Positions 42,851 to 51,335 of a stretch of DNA of 64,000 bases are shown here, piece after piece. Numbering within the stretch: position 1 is the stretch's first letter; every line of letters starts with the position of its first letter. The notes below the pieces were generated by a model. It saw only the letters and a program-made list of their open reading frames with translations, had not been told where the DNA came from and searched no databases. Source of the stretch: CAZRHR01 sp964578885 (GTDB taxonomy: Bacteria > Bacteroidota > Bacteroidia > CAIKAF01); the NCBI GenBank assembly GCA_964578885.1, contig CAZOEO010000013.1, positions 19,243 to 83,242 of the forward strand, written 5' to 3'. The translations under genes and the position numbers were made by a program.

Positions 42851-43276
42851 TTAGGGAATCACATTGAATTCGATGACAGACAAATAGCGGTATGGGAAGG
42901 AACATTGGCCGCTGCACCCATAACATGTATTGCAGTTCATGGCGGTGAGAGGCGTCCCTGCCGGCAACCAAATGGGAGGCTGGGCCATGCCTTCTGTTTC
43001 CCATCTGCGATATTGGGTGCCTTCTAATCGTCCTCCGGAATGAAAGGCCGTATTTTGCCCGTTATCAAAAGAAAATCCGCAAAAACAAGACATGGGAACT
43101 CCGCCCACCGCTTCTATCTTCCAAACTTTTCCCGCAGGAACGGTTCCCAATAAAACGGTTCCGGATTGCGAGGTTTGTAGCAGCAAAACCTGATTAAATT
43201 GTAAGGTGCCTTGTGCAGTTAAGGTGCTGAAAAATAGGGCAATAAAAAAGGAGAGAACAGAGAGAAACTTCTTCAT
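42851..43276 (-). CDS. small secreted Cys-rich protein, paralogue of 8124-8666
   Basis: The 141-residue protein has a signal peptide (ending LTAQ) and repeats the landmarks of the protein at 8124: GTLQFNQV after the signal, VPAGKVWKIEAV, IWLPAG and a terminal SVIEFNVIP. It carries its own cysteines (SCFCGF and NCNTCYGCSGQC). The cysteine-rich segment is placed differently in the two copies while the flanks are preserved. Function unknown. Confidence 0.8.
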   Translation of the reverse strand: MKKFLSVLSFFIALFFSTLTAQGTLQFNQVLLLQTSQSGTVLLGTVPAGKVWKIEAVGGVPMSCFCGFSFDNGQNTAFHSGGRLEGTQYRRWETEGMAQPPIWLPAGTPLTAMNCNTCYGCSGQCSFPYRYLSVIEFNVIP

Positions 43277-43396
43277 ATCAAGTGGCGTGGTTGGGAATAA
43301 TAATTAGTGATTAAAGGTAGCATGGATTTCCTAATGTGACTTGTAAAAGTTTGGTATTGACTGATAAATATCATGGTGAAATGAAAAAAGTTGGCG

Positions 43397-43404
43397 TAAC
43401 TTCG
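43397..43404 (+). promoter_or_regulatory. -7 element variant of the metal-efflux operon
   Basis: TAACTTCG, one mismatch from TAnnTTTG, 4 nt before the ATG at 43409; the same variant precedes the terC-family gene. Confidence 0.5.
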
Positions 43405-43408
43405 TTTC

Positions 43409-43765
43409 ATGTTTGGTTTTAAAATCACCAGCTTGTGGTTGGCCTTCTTTTGTTGGGGTCTGCACCAAATGGTGCCTCATGCGCATCATGAGGGATCGGA
43501 GCAGCAAGTGGTGATGTATGAAACACTGGAAGTAAATCAATTGTCCGATGTTTTTTCACGCTTCCAGCATGTTCAACCTTTAGATCATCTTCAGGATGAC
43601 GCTCAGGACATTTCGCCTGCTGCGCTACCGGTTCTGCCCATCATGGCGAGCAGGTGTTATCATGGTTTTCTGGATGTGCCCCAGGAATTTACCCCGCGCT
43701 TTATTCACAAAGAAAAGACCTTTTTACAAGAGCGTCTGTCTCTTCCTCCCCCTGTGAAAGGATAA
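43409..43765 (+). CDS. small His-containing protein heading the metal-efflux operon
   Basis: A 118-residue protein with an N-terminal hydrophobic segment (residues 4-20) that may be a signal peptide, followed directly by HQMVPHAHHEG, a possible metal-binding cluster, then no recognised domain. It lies 45 nt upstream of the RND pump gene and is likely co-transcribed. Small His-rich exported proteins often accompany metal efflux systems as sensors or chaperones. That role here is inference. Confidence 0.65.
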   Translation: MFGFKITSLWLAFFCWGLHQMVPHAHHEGSEQQVVMYETLEVNQLSDVFSRFQHVQPLDHLQDDAQDISPAALPVLPIMASRCYHGFLDVPQEFTPRFIHKEKTFLQERLSLPPPVKG

Positions 43766-43810
43766 TTCTTCGACGTTTCCTTTTCCTTTTTTTCATGTAA
43801 TGCAGTTTTT

Positions 43811-46800
43811 ATGATTCATCAATGGATGGGCTGGGTGATTGCTCACCGTAAATGGGTATTGTTTGGGATATTGGTTTGGGTGGCCATTGGGCTTTATTCC
43901 CTGAGCCATTTGGCCGTAGATGCGGTGCCGGATATTACTAATAATCAAGTACAAATAGTAACGCGTGCTCCCCGGTTGAGTGCAGAAGAGGTAGAACAGT
44001 ACATTACTTTTCCACTGGAACTGGCTTGCAGAAACCTTCCCCGGCAGGTAGAGGTGCGAAGCATTTCCAGATATGGTTTGTCCGTGATTACCATTGTGTT
44101 CGAAGAAGATATGCCGCTATTGGAAGCAAGGCAGATGGTCAACGAGCAAATCATAAAAACGGAAGTGGATCCACAGTTCGGGGTTCCGGAAATGATGCCC
44201 ATTACCACGGGTTTAGGTGAAATTTATCAGTTTGTTCTGGTGGTAGATTCCACGGCCGAATCTGCATATACGGCTTCGGATCTGCGTACCATGATGGACT
44301 GGCAGGTGAAGCGTCAGCTGGCGGGAATTCCCGGTGTCATTGAAATCAGTACCATGGGTGGTTTCGTGAAACAGTATGAGATTCAGTTGTCTATGGCGGA
44401 TCTTTACAGGCATCAGGTGTCGGCCGCCCAGGTGATAGACGCTTTGCAAAAGAATCATTTGAATGCCGGCGGCGGGTATGTTTCTCGCGGAAAAGAGGCG
44501 TATTACCTACAGATTCAGGGCCGTGCCGTGTCTTTGCAGGAACTGGCTGAAATTCCCGTAGATGGAGAAATTCGTGTTGGCGACGTGGCGCGTCTCGGAT
44601 ATGGCAGTGCGCCCAGGTTTGGAGCCATGACCATGGATGGCAAAGGCGAAGTGGTCGGAGGAATTGCCCTGATGTTGAAAGGTGAAAATGCAGCCAGCGT
44701 CGTGCAATCCATTGAAGAGCGGGTGACCAAAATCAGTTCTTCTCTGCCAACAGGGGTTCGAATTTATCCCTTTTTAAAACGAGATGCTTTGGTGAAAAGC
44801 ACTATAAAAACCGTGATTACCAATTTGTTGGAAGGTGGTCTTATCGTGATTCTTGTCCTCTTACTTTTTCTTGGTGACTGGCGTGCCGGGCTTTTAGTGG
44901 CTTCTGTGATTCCTTTGTCTCTGATGTTTGCCCTTACCGTGATGTCGCTTACGGGTCTTTCGGCCAATTTGATGTCGTTGGGCGCATTGGATTTTGGGAT
45001 TGTGGTGGATGGCGCGGTAATCATGGTGGAAGCCACCCTGTTTCATTTTCACCACCAATGGGCGGGAAAAACAATGACCACAGAAGGCCGACATACTTTG
45101 ATTCGGAGATCCATGGCCGATGTATATGGTGCGTCCGGGTTTGGGGTGGCCATTATCCTTCTGGTCTTTGTTCCCATTTTATTTTTAAAAGGCATTGAAG
45201 GGAAGATGTTCATTCCAATGGCATTAACCATGGGTTATACCTTGTTGGGAGCCATGCTTCTCTCGCTAACCTACATCCCCGCTATGGCTTCGTTTATTTT
45301 TCCAAATCGGGTGATTCCTCCGCTGGGAATCGCTAACCACCTGGCCAATGGATTACAAAAAATCTACCGACCCTTATTGAATGTGTCGGTAGGTAAAAAA
45401 TGGGTGATGCCCATGATTGGTGTGGTTTTGTTTGGTATGGGCGTGCTTCTTGCCAGGAACATGGGGGCAGAGTTTATTCCAGTCTTAGAAGAAGGCGACC
45501 TCGCCCTGCAAGTGAGTTTGGAACCAGGAAGCTCCTTGGAACAAACCATTTATACCACATCTGAGATTGAACGTCGTTTGATGCACCAGTTTCCGGAAGT
45601 GCTCCATGTGGTTTCCAAAATAGGAACGGGCGAAGTGCCCACCGATCCCATGGCCATTGAAGATGCCGATGTGATGGTTATTTTAAAGCCAAGAGAAGAA
45701 TGGTTGAGTGCTACCCGTCGCGAAGATCTGGCGCTGGCCATGAAAAAGGCCTTGCAGGATTTACCCGCAAGTATTGAGATTTCTCAGCCTATTCAGTTGC
45801 GATTCAATGAATTGATGACTGGCGCCAAGGCGGATATTTCTGTGAAAATCTTCGGAGAATCCATGTCTGTTTTGCGGAGTTTAGGTGAAAAGACAGTCGA
45901 ATTGCTTCGGCCTATTCCTGGCGCTTCCGACATCAAGTTGGAGCCTACCGCAGGTTTAAATCAGTGGATTTGGAAACCCAACCGGTCGGCCATGGCTCGC
46001 CATCAGGTGTCTGTGTCGGATATGGAGCAACAAATTCAGCTGATGCGAAATGGTGTTCCGGTGGGTGCCGTCTATGAAGAAGAAAAGAAGTTCGATGTGA
46101 TGGTGCGGTATCGTCCGGATGAACAGTCCGCTTCTCGGCCGGAAGGGATTTTAGTTCCCACCAAAACTGGAACCAGTATTCCTTTATCCGAAGTGAGTAC
46201 CCGTATTTCGCAGAAAGGACCGATGCAAATTTCAAGAGAAAATGCCATGCGACGTATTTCCATTGGCATCAACGTTCGGGATCGGGACGTGGCCTCTGTG
46301 GTAAAAGATGCCGAGGAGGTACTTGGTGAAAAATTACCATTGCCACCCGGCTATCAAATTCATTTCGGCGGGCAGTACGAAAACCTGCAACATGCCTTGG
46401 CGTCGCTTTCTGTTGCTGTTCCTATTGCGCTGGCTATCATAGTTTTTTTACTTTTCCTGGCACTAAAAGATGTGAGGGAAGTGGTGCTTATTTTCCTGGC
46501 GGTGCCGATGGCTGCTTCCGGCGGATTATGGGCGCTTTGGCTCAGAGATATGCCTTTTTCTATTTCTGCCGGCATTGGTTTTATTGCCTTGTTTGGTGTA
46601 GCGGTGTTAAACGGATTGGTGATGATTTCCGCCATCAAACATCAAACGGAGGCGACCTTGTCAGAGCGCGTCACTGCCGCCGCCATGCATCGTTTGCGTC
46701 CGGTCTTAATGACCGCCTTTGTGGCGGCGCTTGGCTTTGTGCCCATGGCTTTTGCTACAGGAAATGGTGCTGAGGTACAGCGGCCACTGGCTACGGTGGT

Positions 46801-48070
46801 CATCGGCGGATTGGTTACCGCCACGTTCCTCACTTTAATGATGTTGCCTTCCCTGTATCTTTGGGTGCATCGGTTAAAAGCGCGTCCATCTAAATCCTTG
46901 ATGATTTGGGTGGGATGTGCACTTGGACTTTCGCTGGCTGCTCAGCAACCCCTTAGCCAAAATGATGTGTTGGCCAAACTGGCAGAAACGGCACCCGACA
47001 TTGTTCAAACCAGACTCGAAATGGCGCGCTGGGACATTCAAAAAACCGATATGTACCGCGTGGCTCCTTTGGAAGCAGAACTTTTGTTCGGGCAGGTAAA
47101 TGGCCCACTTCGAGATCAACAATGGATTGGCAGATGGCGAATTGGCCAACCCTGGGCTTTGCCATATTTGCATCAATGGGCCAATTCCGGCGCAGAATGG
47201 GCCATGGCCACCGACCGAAAAACCTATTTACTGCTTAAAATGGAAGTCGTTCTGGCCTGGGGACAATGGTCTTTTTACGATGCCATGGCAGAAAGAACCC
47301 AACGATACGTAAATCAGATGGCCAGGCTAAGTGAGCAGGCTGATCAGCAGTATCGTTTAGGTGCATTGGATCCTCAGGACCATGAAAATCTTCGGCAAAT
47401 TTACTTGTACTTCATTGGTATTCAGGCTGAATTCAAAAAGATGGCACTTTTTTCCGTCCATCAAATCAAACGATTGGCCGGACTTGATCCGGAGATGACT
47501 TTGGTGCCAACTCCTTTCAGCATGGCAGCAGATGTGTCTTTGCCTCCGGTAAAACCGCTTCATCCGGATTTATTGGCCGCAGATATTGCACACCAAAAAT
47601 GGTTACAAAGTCAGGCCTCCCTCATTCGTGTCCGCAGCACCCCACAGCTTTCTGTGGGTGGATTTTATCAGACATTTAATGCAGAACCCGGTTTTTATGG
47701 ATTGGCCGCAAGCATGTCTATTCCTTTACCTGGAAATGGAGTGCAAAGAGATCTCCGGTTTCATCAAAATGAATTGGATAAAGTAAAAGGGATGCAACAG
47801 GCCAATTTGCGCCAGTTTTCCCTTTTACTTCAACAAACCAGAGAAGAAATTCAATTGTATGCAGAACAATTATATGCCTATCCAGCAGACTTTCCTGAAC
47901 ATTTGGAGAAGGATTTTGAAAGCATTTTACAACAATATCAGGCAGGGGCAATCGACTTAAGCCAACTTGGTCCACATCTTAAACTTTTTATCGACCTGGA
48001 TCTGGCTTATTTTCAAAAAATTCAACAATTGAGATTGGCTCAATTAACTCATTTACATCTCACAGAATGA
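43811..48070 (+). CDS. CzcA/CusA-type heavy-metal RND pump fused to a TolC-like outer-membrane channel
   Basis: A 1419-residue protein. Residues 1 to about 1030 are a complete HME-RND pump with twelve helices: VPDITNNQVQIVT near residue 45, the helix-4 proton-relay motif DFGIVVDGAVIMVEA from residue 394, and IGFIALFGVAVLNGLVM later. The DFG...DGA form is that of divalent-metal (Zn/Co/Cd/Ni) pumps rather than CusA-type Cu/Ag pumps. Residues about 1031-1044 form another hydrophobic segment ending LSLAAQQ, and 1045-1419 read as a TolC-like protein (long helices, YRLGALDPQDHENLRQIYLYFI, PQLSVGGFYQ). Fusion of pump and channel in one frame is unbroken. The next gene is the adaptor, overlapping by 4 nt. 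Confidence 0.93.
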   Translation: MIHQWMGWVIAHRKWVLFGILVWVAIGLYSLSHLAVDAVPDITNNQVQIVTRAPRLSAEEVEQYITFPLELACRNLPRQVEVRSISRYGLSVITIVFEEDMPLLEARQMVNEQIIKTEVDPQFGVPEMMPITTGLGEIYQFVLVVDSTAESAYTASDLRTMMDWQVKRQLAGIPGVIEISTMGGFVKQYEIQLSMADLYRHQVSAAQVIDALQKNHLNAGGGYVSRGKEAYYLQIQGRAVSLQELAEIPVDGEIRVGDVARLGYGSAPRFGAMTMDGKGEVVGGIALMLKGENAASVVQSIEERVTKISSSLPTGVRIYPFLKRDALVKSTIKTVITNLLEGGLIVILVLLLFLGDWRAGLLVASVIPLSLMFALTVMSLTGLSANLMSLGALDFGIVVDGAVIMVEATLFHFHHQWAGKTMTTEGRHTLIRRSMADVYGASGFGVAIILLVFVPILFLKGIEGKMFIPMALTMGYTLLGAMLLSLTYIPAMASFIFPNRVIPPLGIANHLANGLQKIYRPLLNVSVGKKWVMPMIGVVLFGMGVLLARNMGAEFIPVLEEGDLALQVSLEPGSSLEQTIYTTSEIERRLMHQFPEVLHVVSKIGTGEVPTDPMAIEDADVMVILKPREEWLSATRREDLALAMKKALQDLPASIEISQPIQLRFNELMTGAKADISVKIFGESMSVLRSLGEKTVELLRPIPGASDIKLEPTAGLNQWIWKPNRSAMARHQVSVSDMEQQIQLMRNGVPVGAVYEEEKKFDVMVRYRPDEQSASRPEGILVPTKTGTSIPLSEVSTRISQKGPMQISRENAMRRISIGINVRDRDVASVVKDAEEVLGEKLPLPPGYQIHFGGQYENLQHALASLSVAVPIALAIIVFLLFLALKDVREVVLIFLAVPMAASGGLWALWLRDMPFSISAGIGFIALFGVAVLNGLVMISAIKHQTEATLSERVTAAAMHRLRPVLMTAFVAALGFVPMAFATGNGAEVQRPLATVVIGGLVTATFLTLMMLPSLYLWVHRLKARPSKSLMIWVGCALGLSLAAQQPLSQNDVLAKLAETAPDIVQTRLEMARWDIQKTDMYRVAPLEAELLFGQVNGPLRDQQWIGRWRIGQPWALPYLHQWANSGAEWAMATDRKTYLLLKMEVVLAWGQWSFYDAMAERTQRYVNQMARLSEQADQQYRLGALDPQDHENLRQIYLYFIGIQAEFKKMALFSVHQIKRLAGLDPEMTLVPTPFSMAADVSLPPVKPLHPDLLAADIAHQKWLQSQASLIRVRSTPQLSVGGFYQTFNAEPGFYGLAASMSIPLPGNGVQRDLRFHQNELDKVKGMQQANLRQFSLLLQQTREEIQLYAEQLYAYPADFPEHLEKDFESILQQYQAGAIDLSQLGPHLKLFIDLDLAYFQKIQQLRLAQLTHLHLTE
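46901..46945 (+). other. internal signal-peptide-like segment between pump and channel parts
   Basis: Encodes residues 1031-1045, MIWVGCALGLSLAAQ, just after a basic stretch (RLKARPSK). Charge, hydrophobic core and small residues at the end have the form of a signal peptide, suggesting that the TolC-like part could be released by signal peptidase. Confidence 0.5.
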
Positions 48071-48933
48071 AAACGATATCTTTTTTTTCAGCCATTTGTG
48101 CATTGACGTTGGCGAGTTGTTCCTCCGATGCGCCCGTCACCAAACCTGGTGCAGAAAAGCAGGCGTTGCCATTGGACACACTGGAAACCCGGCGCGAAGC
48201 AGAGACTTTTTACTTTGGAGAAGTAGAAACCCTGCCCAATGGATTGTATCAGTATGCGAGTCGGCTTACGGGACAGATCGAAGAAGTCTGGGTTTTACCC
48301 GGAATGGTGGTGCAGCAGGGACAAGCGCTTTTTTCCATTCAGTCATCTGAATTTATTACGTTGCAACAGCAATTTCTGGAATCGGAGGCGGCTTACCTGG
48401 CGGCAAAACAGGAGTTTCAACGGACCGATACTTTGTTTCGTCTGGCTTCTGTCAGCAAGAAAAATTGGGAGCTTGCCCAAAAAGCGTATGCTGAGACCCA
48501 AGCCGCATGGCAAGGAGCGGCTGCACGGTTAGCGTGGGTGGGATTGGACCAGCAGCAACTTCATCGGGCCGGCATTTCTCCCACGTTCGTTCAAAAGGCC
48601 AAGCGAAAAGGCACCGTTCAGGAAGTTCGCATATCTCGTGGTTCGCCCGTTTTGCCCGATATGTTGCTGATTTCTCTGGTGGAGCCCGATGCCATTCAAC
48701 TTCGGTTCAGAATTCCTGGCGCATCGCTTTCCATGTTTTCAACAGGTATGGAAATACATTTCGGTCAGCAAAGCGACCAGCTGACCGGTGTTGCAGAAGT
48801 AACGGCCACGGCGCCCATGCCGGATGCCCAGGGTTTCTTTTCCCTGTATGCGAAACCTACACGCTGGCCCGCTTCGCCTCTTCCTGCCGGAGAAAAATTA
48901 CTGGTGGAAAAACCCACACCAGACTTGCCATAA
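48067..48933 (+). CDS. RND periplasmic adaptor (membrane-fusion) lipoprotein
   Basis: The 288-residue protein has a lipobox ending LASC (Cys18). It has the lipoyl-like halves (YASRLTGQIEEVWVLPGMVVQQGQALFSIQ and RKGTVQEVRISRGSPVLPDMLLISL), a helical hairpin between them (QQFLESEAAYLAAKQEFQRTD...) and a beta-barrel domain. It links the RND pump to the outer-membrane channel. It is shorter than CusB (about 400 residues) and lacks the N-terminal Met-rich region. It overlaps the pump gene by 4 nt. Confidence 0.9.
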   Translation: MKTISFFSAICALTLASCSSDAPVTKPGAEKQALPLDTLETRREAETFYFGEVETLPNGLYQYASRLTGQIEEVWVLPGMVVQQGQALFSIQSSEFITLQQQFLESEAAYLAAKQEFQRTDTLFRLASVSKKNWELAQKAYAETQAAWQGAAARLAWVGLDQQQLHRAGISPTFVQKAKRKGTVQEVRISRGSPVLPDMLLISLVEPDAIQLRFRIPGASLSMFSTGMEIHFGQQSDQLTGVAEVTATAPMPDAQGFFSLYAKPTRWPASPLPAGEKLLVEKPTPDLP

Positions 48934-49010
48934 GGAGTTTATCCTTTGGCTCCAGATTATTTCGTCCTGTTTATGCGACTTTGGTTACAAAGCCCTTTTT
49001 CACGAGGGCC

Positions 49011-49018
49011 TAATTTTG
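49011..49018 (+). promoter_or_regulatory. -7 element of the sulfide-oxidation operon
   Basis: Perfect TAATTTTG, 27 nt before the ATG at 49046. Confidence 0.6.
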
Positions 49019-49045
49019 TAGCACGAAAACCAAAAATCAGGAAAA

Positions 49046-50455
49046 ATGATTCTCAAACAAATGTATACCGGTTGCCTTGCCCAAGGTGCATATTTTATCG
49101 CTTCAGGCCGTGAGGCTGCCATTGTAGACCCACTGCGCGATGTAGATGCATATATCAAAGAGGCAGAGAAACTCGGGGTAACAATTACCTATATTCTGGA
49201 AACCCATTTCCATGCCGACTTTGTCTCCGGGCACAAGGAATTGGCAGAACGCACCGGTGCCACTATTGTTTTTGGTCCGGGAGCCCAAACTTCTTTTCCG
49301 GCACAAATTGCAGCGCATAAAACCATTTTACCCCTTGGGGATGCGCGCATTGAAGTGTTGCATACACCGGGACATACACCAGAATCCGTTTGTTATTTGT
49401 TGTATGACGAAAAGAATGAGCCACATGCCCTTTTTTCTGGTGACACCTTGTTTATCAATGATGTAGGGCGTCCGGATTTGGCGGCCAAGTCAGATCTTTC
49501 ACCCGAAGATTTGGCATCTATGTTGTATGATTCACTGCGTCAGCATATTTTGCCATTGCCGGATCATGTGATGGTGTATCCGGCCCACGGTGCAGGATCT
49601 GCCTGCGGGAAAAATATGGCCAAAGAAACGTTCGACACCTTAGGCCATCAGAAGGAAGTGAATTATGCTCTTCAACCGGACATGACGCGCGAAGACTTTA
49701 TACGCGAATTAACCACAGGATTGCTTCCACCTCCAGGTTATTTTCCCGAAAATGTGCGATTAAACAAATCCGGAGCACCTGCCTTGGATAAAGTGATGTC
49801 ACAAGGTTTGCAGGGACACGATCCGGAAACGTTTTTCGACCTGGCCAACCATTACAGGGCGCTTGTTCTGGACACCAGATCTCCTGAAGCTTTTACCCAT
49901 CAACATATTCCGGGTGCTATTTTCATTGGCATCGATGGTAGTTTTGCTCCTTGGGTGGGAGCGCTTATCCCCGATTTACAACAACCCATTTTGCTCGTAA
50001 CCGACGAAGGGCGGGAAGAAGAAGTGGTGACAAGGTTGTCTCGCGTAGGTTATGATCATGTGCTTGGTTATTTAAAAGGCGGCATGCCGGTTTGGGTGGC
50101 TGCAGGAAAAGAAACCGATTCCATTGAAAATATTTCAGCGGAAACGCTGGCTCGGAACTATCAACCCAATACGACGGTGATACTGGACGTAAGGAAGCCC
50201 GGAGAGTATGCGTCCACCCATGTGGAAGGCGCGGCCTCTTTCCCCCTTGACTTTTTAAATGATCAGATGCAGGAATTGCCTTCAGGGAAGCCTTGGTTTC
50301 TTCATTGTGCCGGCGGCTATCGGTCCGTTATTGCCGCTTCGATGCTGAAAGCCCGTGGCTACCATGATTTGGTGAATGTTTCCGGTGGTTTTAAAGCACT
50401 GGAAGCTACAGATATTCCAAAAACGGCGTACGTCTGCCCATCTACATTAAAATAA
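49046..50455 (+). CDS. MBL-fold persulfide dioxygenase-like protein with two rhodanese domains
   Basis: The 469-residue protein has a metallo-beta-lactamase domain (residues 1-250) with the metal motif THFHADF (53-59), HTPGHTPESVCY, SGDTLFINDVGRPDL and PAHGAGSACG, matching ETHE1/PDO-type persulfide dioxygenases. Two rhodanese modules follow. The first lacks the catalytic Cys (TDEGREE at the loop), while the second has HCAGGYRS with the active Cys. Enzymes of this make-up oxidise glutathione or protein persulfides to sulfite and handle sulfane sulfur. It opens the sulfur operon. Confidence 0.93.
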   Translation: MILKQMYTGCLAQGAYFIASGREAAIVDPLRDVDAYIKEAEKLGVTITYILETHFHADFVSGHKELAERTGATIVFGPGAQTSFPAQIAAHKTILPLGDARIEVLHTPGHTPESVCYLLYDEKNEPHALFSGDTLFINDVGRPDLAAKSDLSPEDLASMLYDSLRQHILPLPDHVMVYPAHGAGSACGKNMAKETFDTLGHQKEVNYALQPDMTREDFIRELTTGLLPPPGYFPENVRLNKSGAPALDKVMSQGLQGHDPETFFDLANHYRALVLDTRSPEAFTHQHIPGAIFIGIDGSFAPWVGALIPDLQQPILLVTDEGREEEVVTRLSRVGYDHVLGYLKGGMPVWVAAGKETDSIENISAETLARNYQPNTTVILDVRKPGEYASTHVEGAASFPLDFLNDQMQELPSGKPWFLHCAGGYRSVIAASMLKARGYHDLVNVSGGFKALEATDIPKTAYVCPSTLK

Positions 50456-50466
50456 TCGAACACAAC

Positions 50467-50769
50467 ATGAGTAGTTTTCAAACCTTGATTTCCGGCGAGA
50501 CCCCGGTTCTGGTGGATTTTTTCGCCGAGTGGTGTGGGCCGTGTAAAATGATGGCGCCCGCCTTGCAGGAGTTTGCGCAGCAGCAATCTCAGAAATTGAA
50601 AGTCATCAAAGTGGATGTGGATAAAAATCCCGGAGCCGCTGCCCAGTACCAAATCTCGGGCGTGCCCACATTGATGTTGTTTCATCGAGGAAAAGTGCTT
50701 TGGCGGAAATCCGGCGCGATGCCTCTTCATCTTTTAAATCAGGAAATTTTACCTCAATTACCCGTATGA
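50467..50769 (+). CDS. thioredoxin
   Basis: A 100-residue thioredoxin with the active site WCGPC at residues 22-26, FFAEWCGPCKMMAP, and the cis-Pro loop SGVPTLMLF. It has no signal peptide, so it acts in the cytoplasm. It lies 11 nt after the MBL-rhodanese gene and overlaps the next gene by 4 nt, so it probably serves persulfide reduction or transfer within this operon. Confidence 0.95.
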   Translation: MSSFQTLISGETPVLVDFFAEWCGPCKMMAPALQEFAQQQSQKLKVIKVDVDKNPGAAAQYQISGVPTLMLFHRGKVLWRKSGAMPLHLLNQEILPQLPV

Positions 50770-51335
50770 GTACTTGGATTACAGCACCCTGGCCCTGGTA
50801 TGTTTCCGGGGCCATCATTGGCGGAATCGTTTGGCTAATGTGGTTTTTAGGAAGAAGTTTCGGCTTTTCATCTAATTTCAGAACCTTATGTACCCTTTGC
50901 GGTGCAGGAAAAGCTGCCGATTTTTTTGATTTCGACTGGAAGTCACAGAAGTGGAATTTGTACTTTCTGGTTGGCGCCATGGCAGGAGGATTTCTTGCTG
51001 CCCACTGGCTTTCGCCTGAAGGTGGTCAAGTGCCGCAACTCACGGAGGCTGCCAAAGCCGATTTAGCGGTGCACGGTTTTGCTGCGCCTACCACTTTTTT
51101 GCCGACGGAACTTTATGGTGCCGAAGGAGAATTTCCCATGGCGCCTAAAACCATCGGCTTACTCTTTGTGGGCGGCTTACTAGTGGGATTTGGTAGCAGA
51201 TATGCCGGCGGTTGTACTTCTGGACATGCCATTACCGGATTATCCACCCTACAACTTCCTTCGCTCATTGCCGTAGTTGGTTTCTTCATCGGCGGATTGG
51301 TGATGACCCATTTATTGCTTCCTCTCTTGTTATGA
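50766..51335 (+). CDS. YeeE/YedE-family sulfur-compound transporter, first half
   Basis: A 189-residue membrane protein with about four helices. FGSRYAGGCTSGHAITGLS contains the conserved Cys motif of YeeE/YedE (TsuA-like) thiosulfate channels; LCTLCGAG near residue 45 adds two Cys. Family members carry thiosulfate or other sulfur species, passing them between cysteines. The paired half is at 52686-53099. The ATG overlaps the thioredoxin stop (ATGA). Confidence 0.9.
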   Translation: MSTWITAPWPWYVSGAIIGGIVWLMWFLGRSFGFSSNFRTLCTLCGAGKAADFFDFDWKSQKWNLYFLVGAMAGGFLAAHWLSPEGGQVPQLTEAAKADLAVHGFAAPTTFLPTELYGAEGEFPMAPKTIGLLFVGGLLVGFGSRYAGGCTSGHAITGLSTLQLPSLIAVVGFFIGGLVMTHLLLPLLL

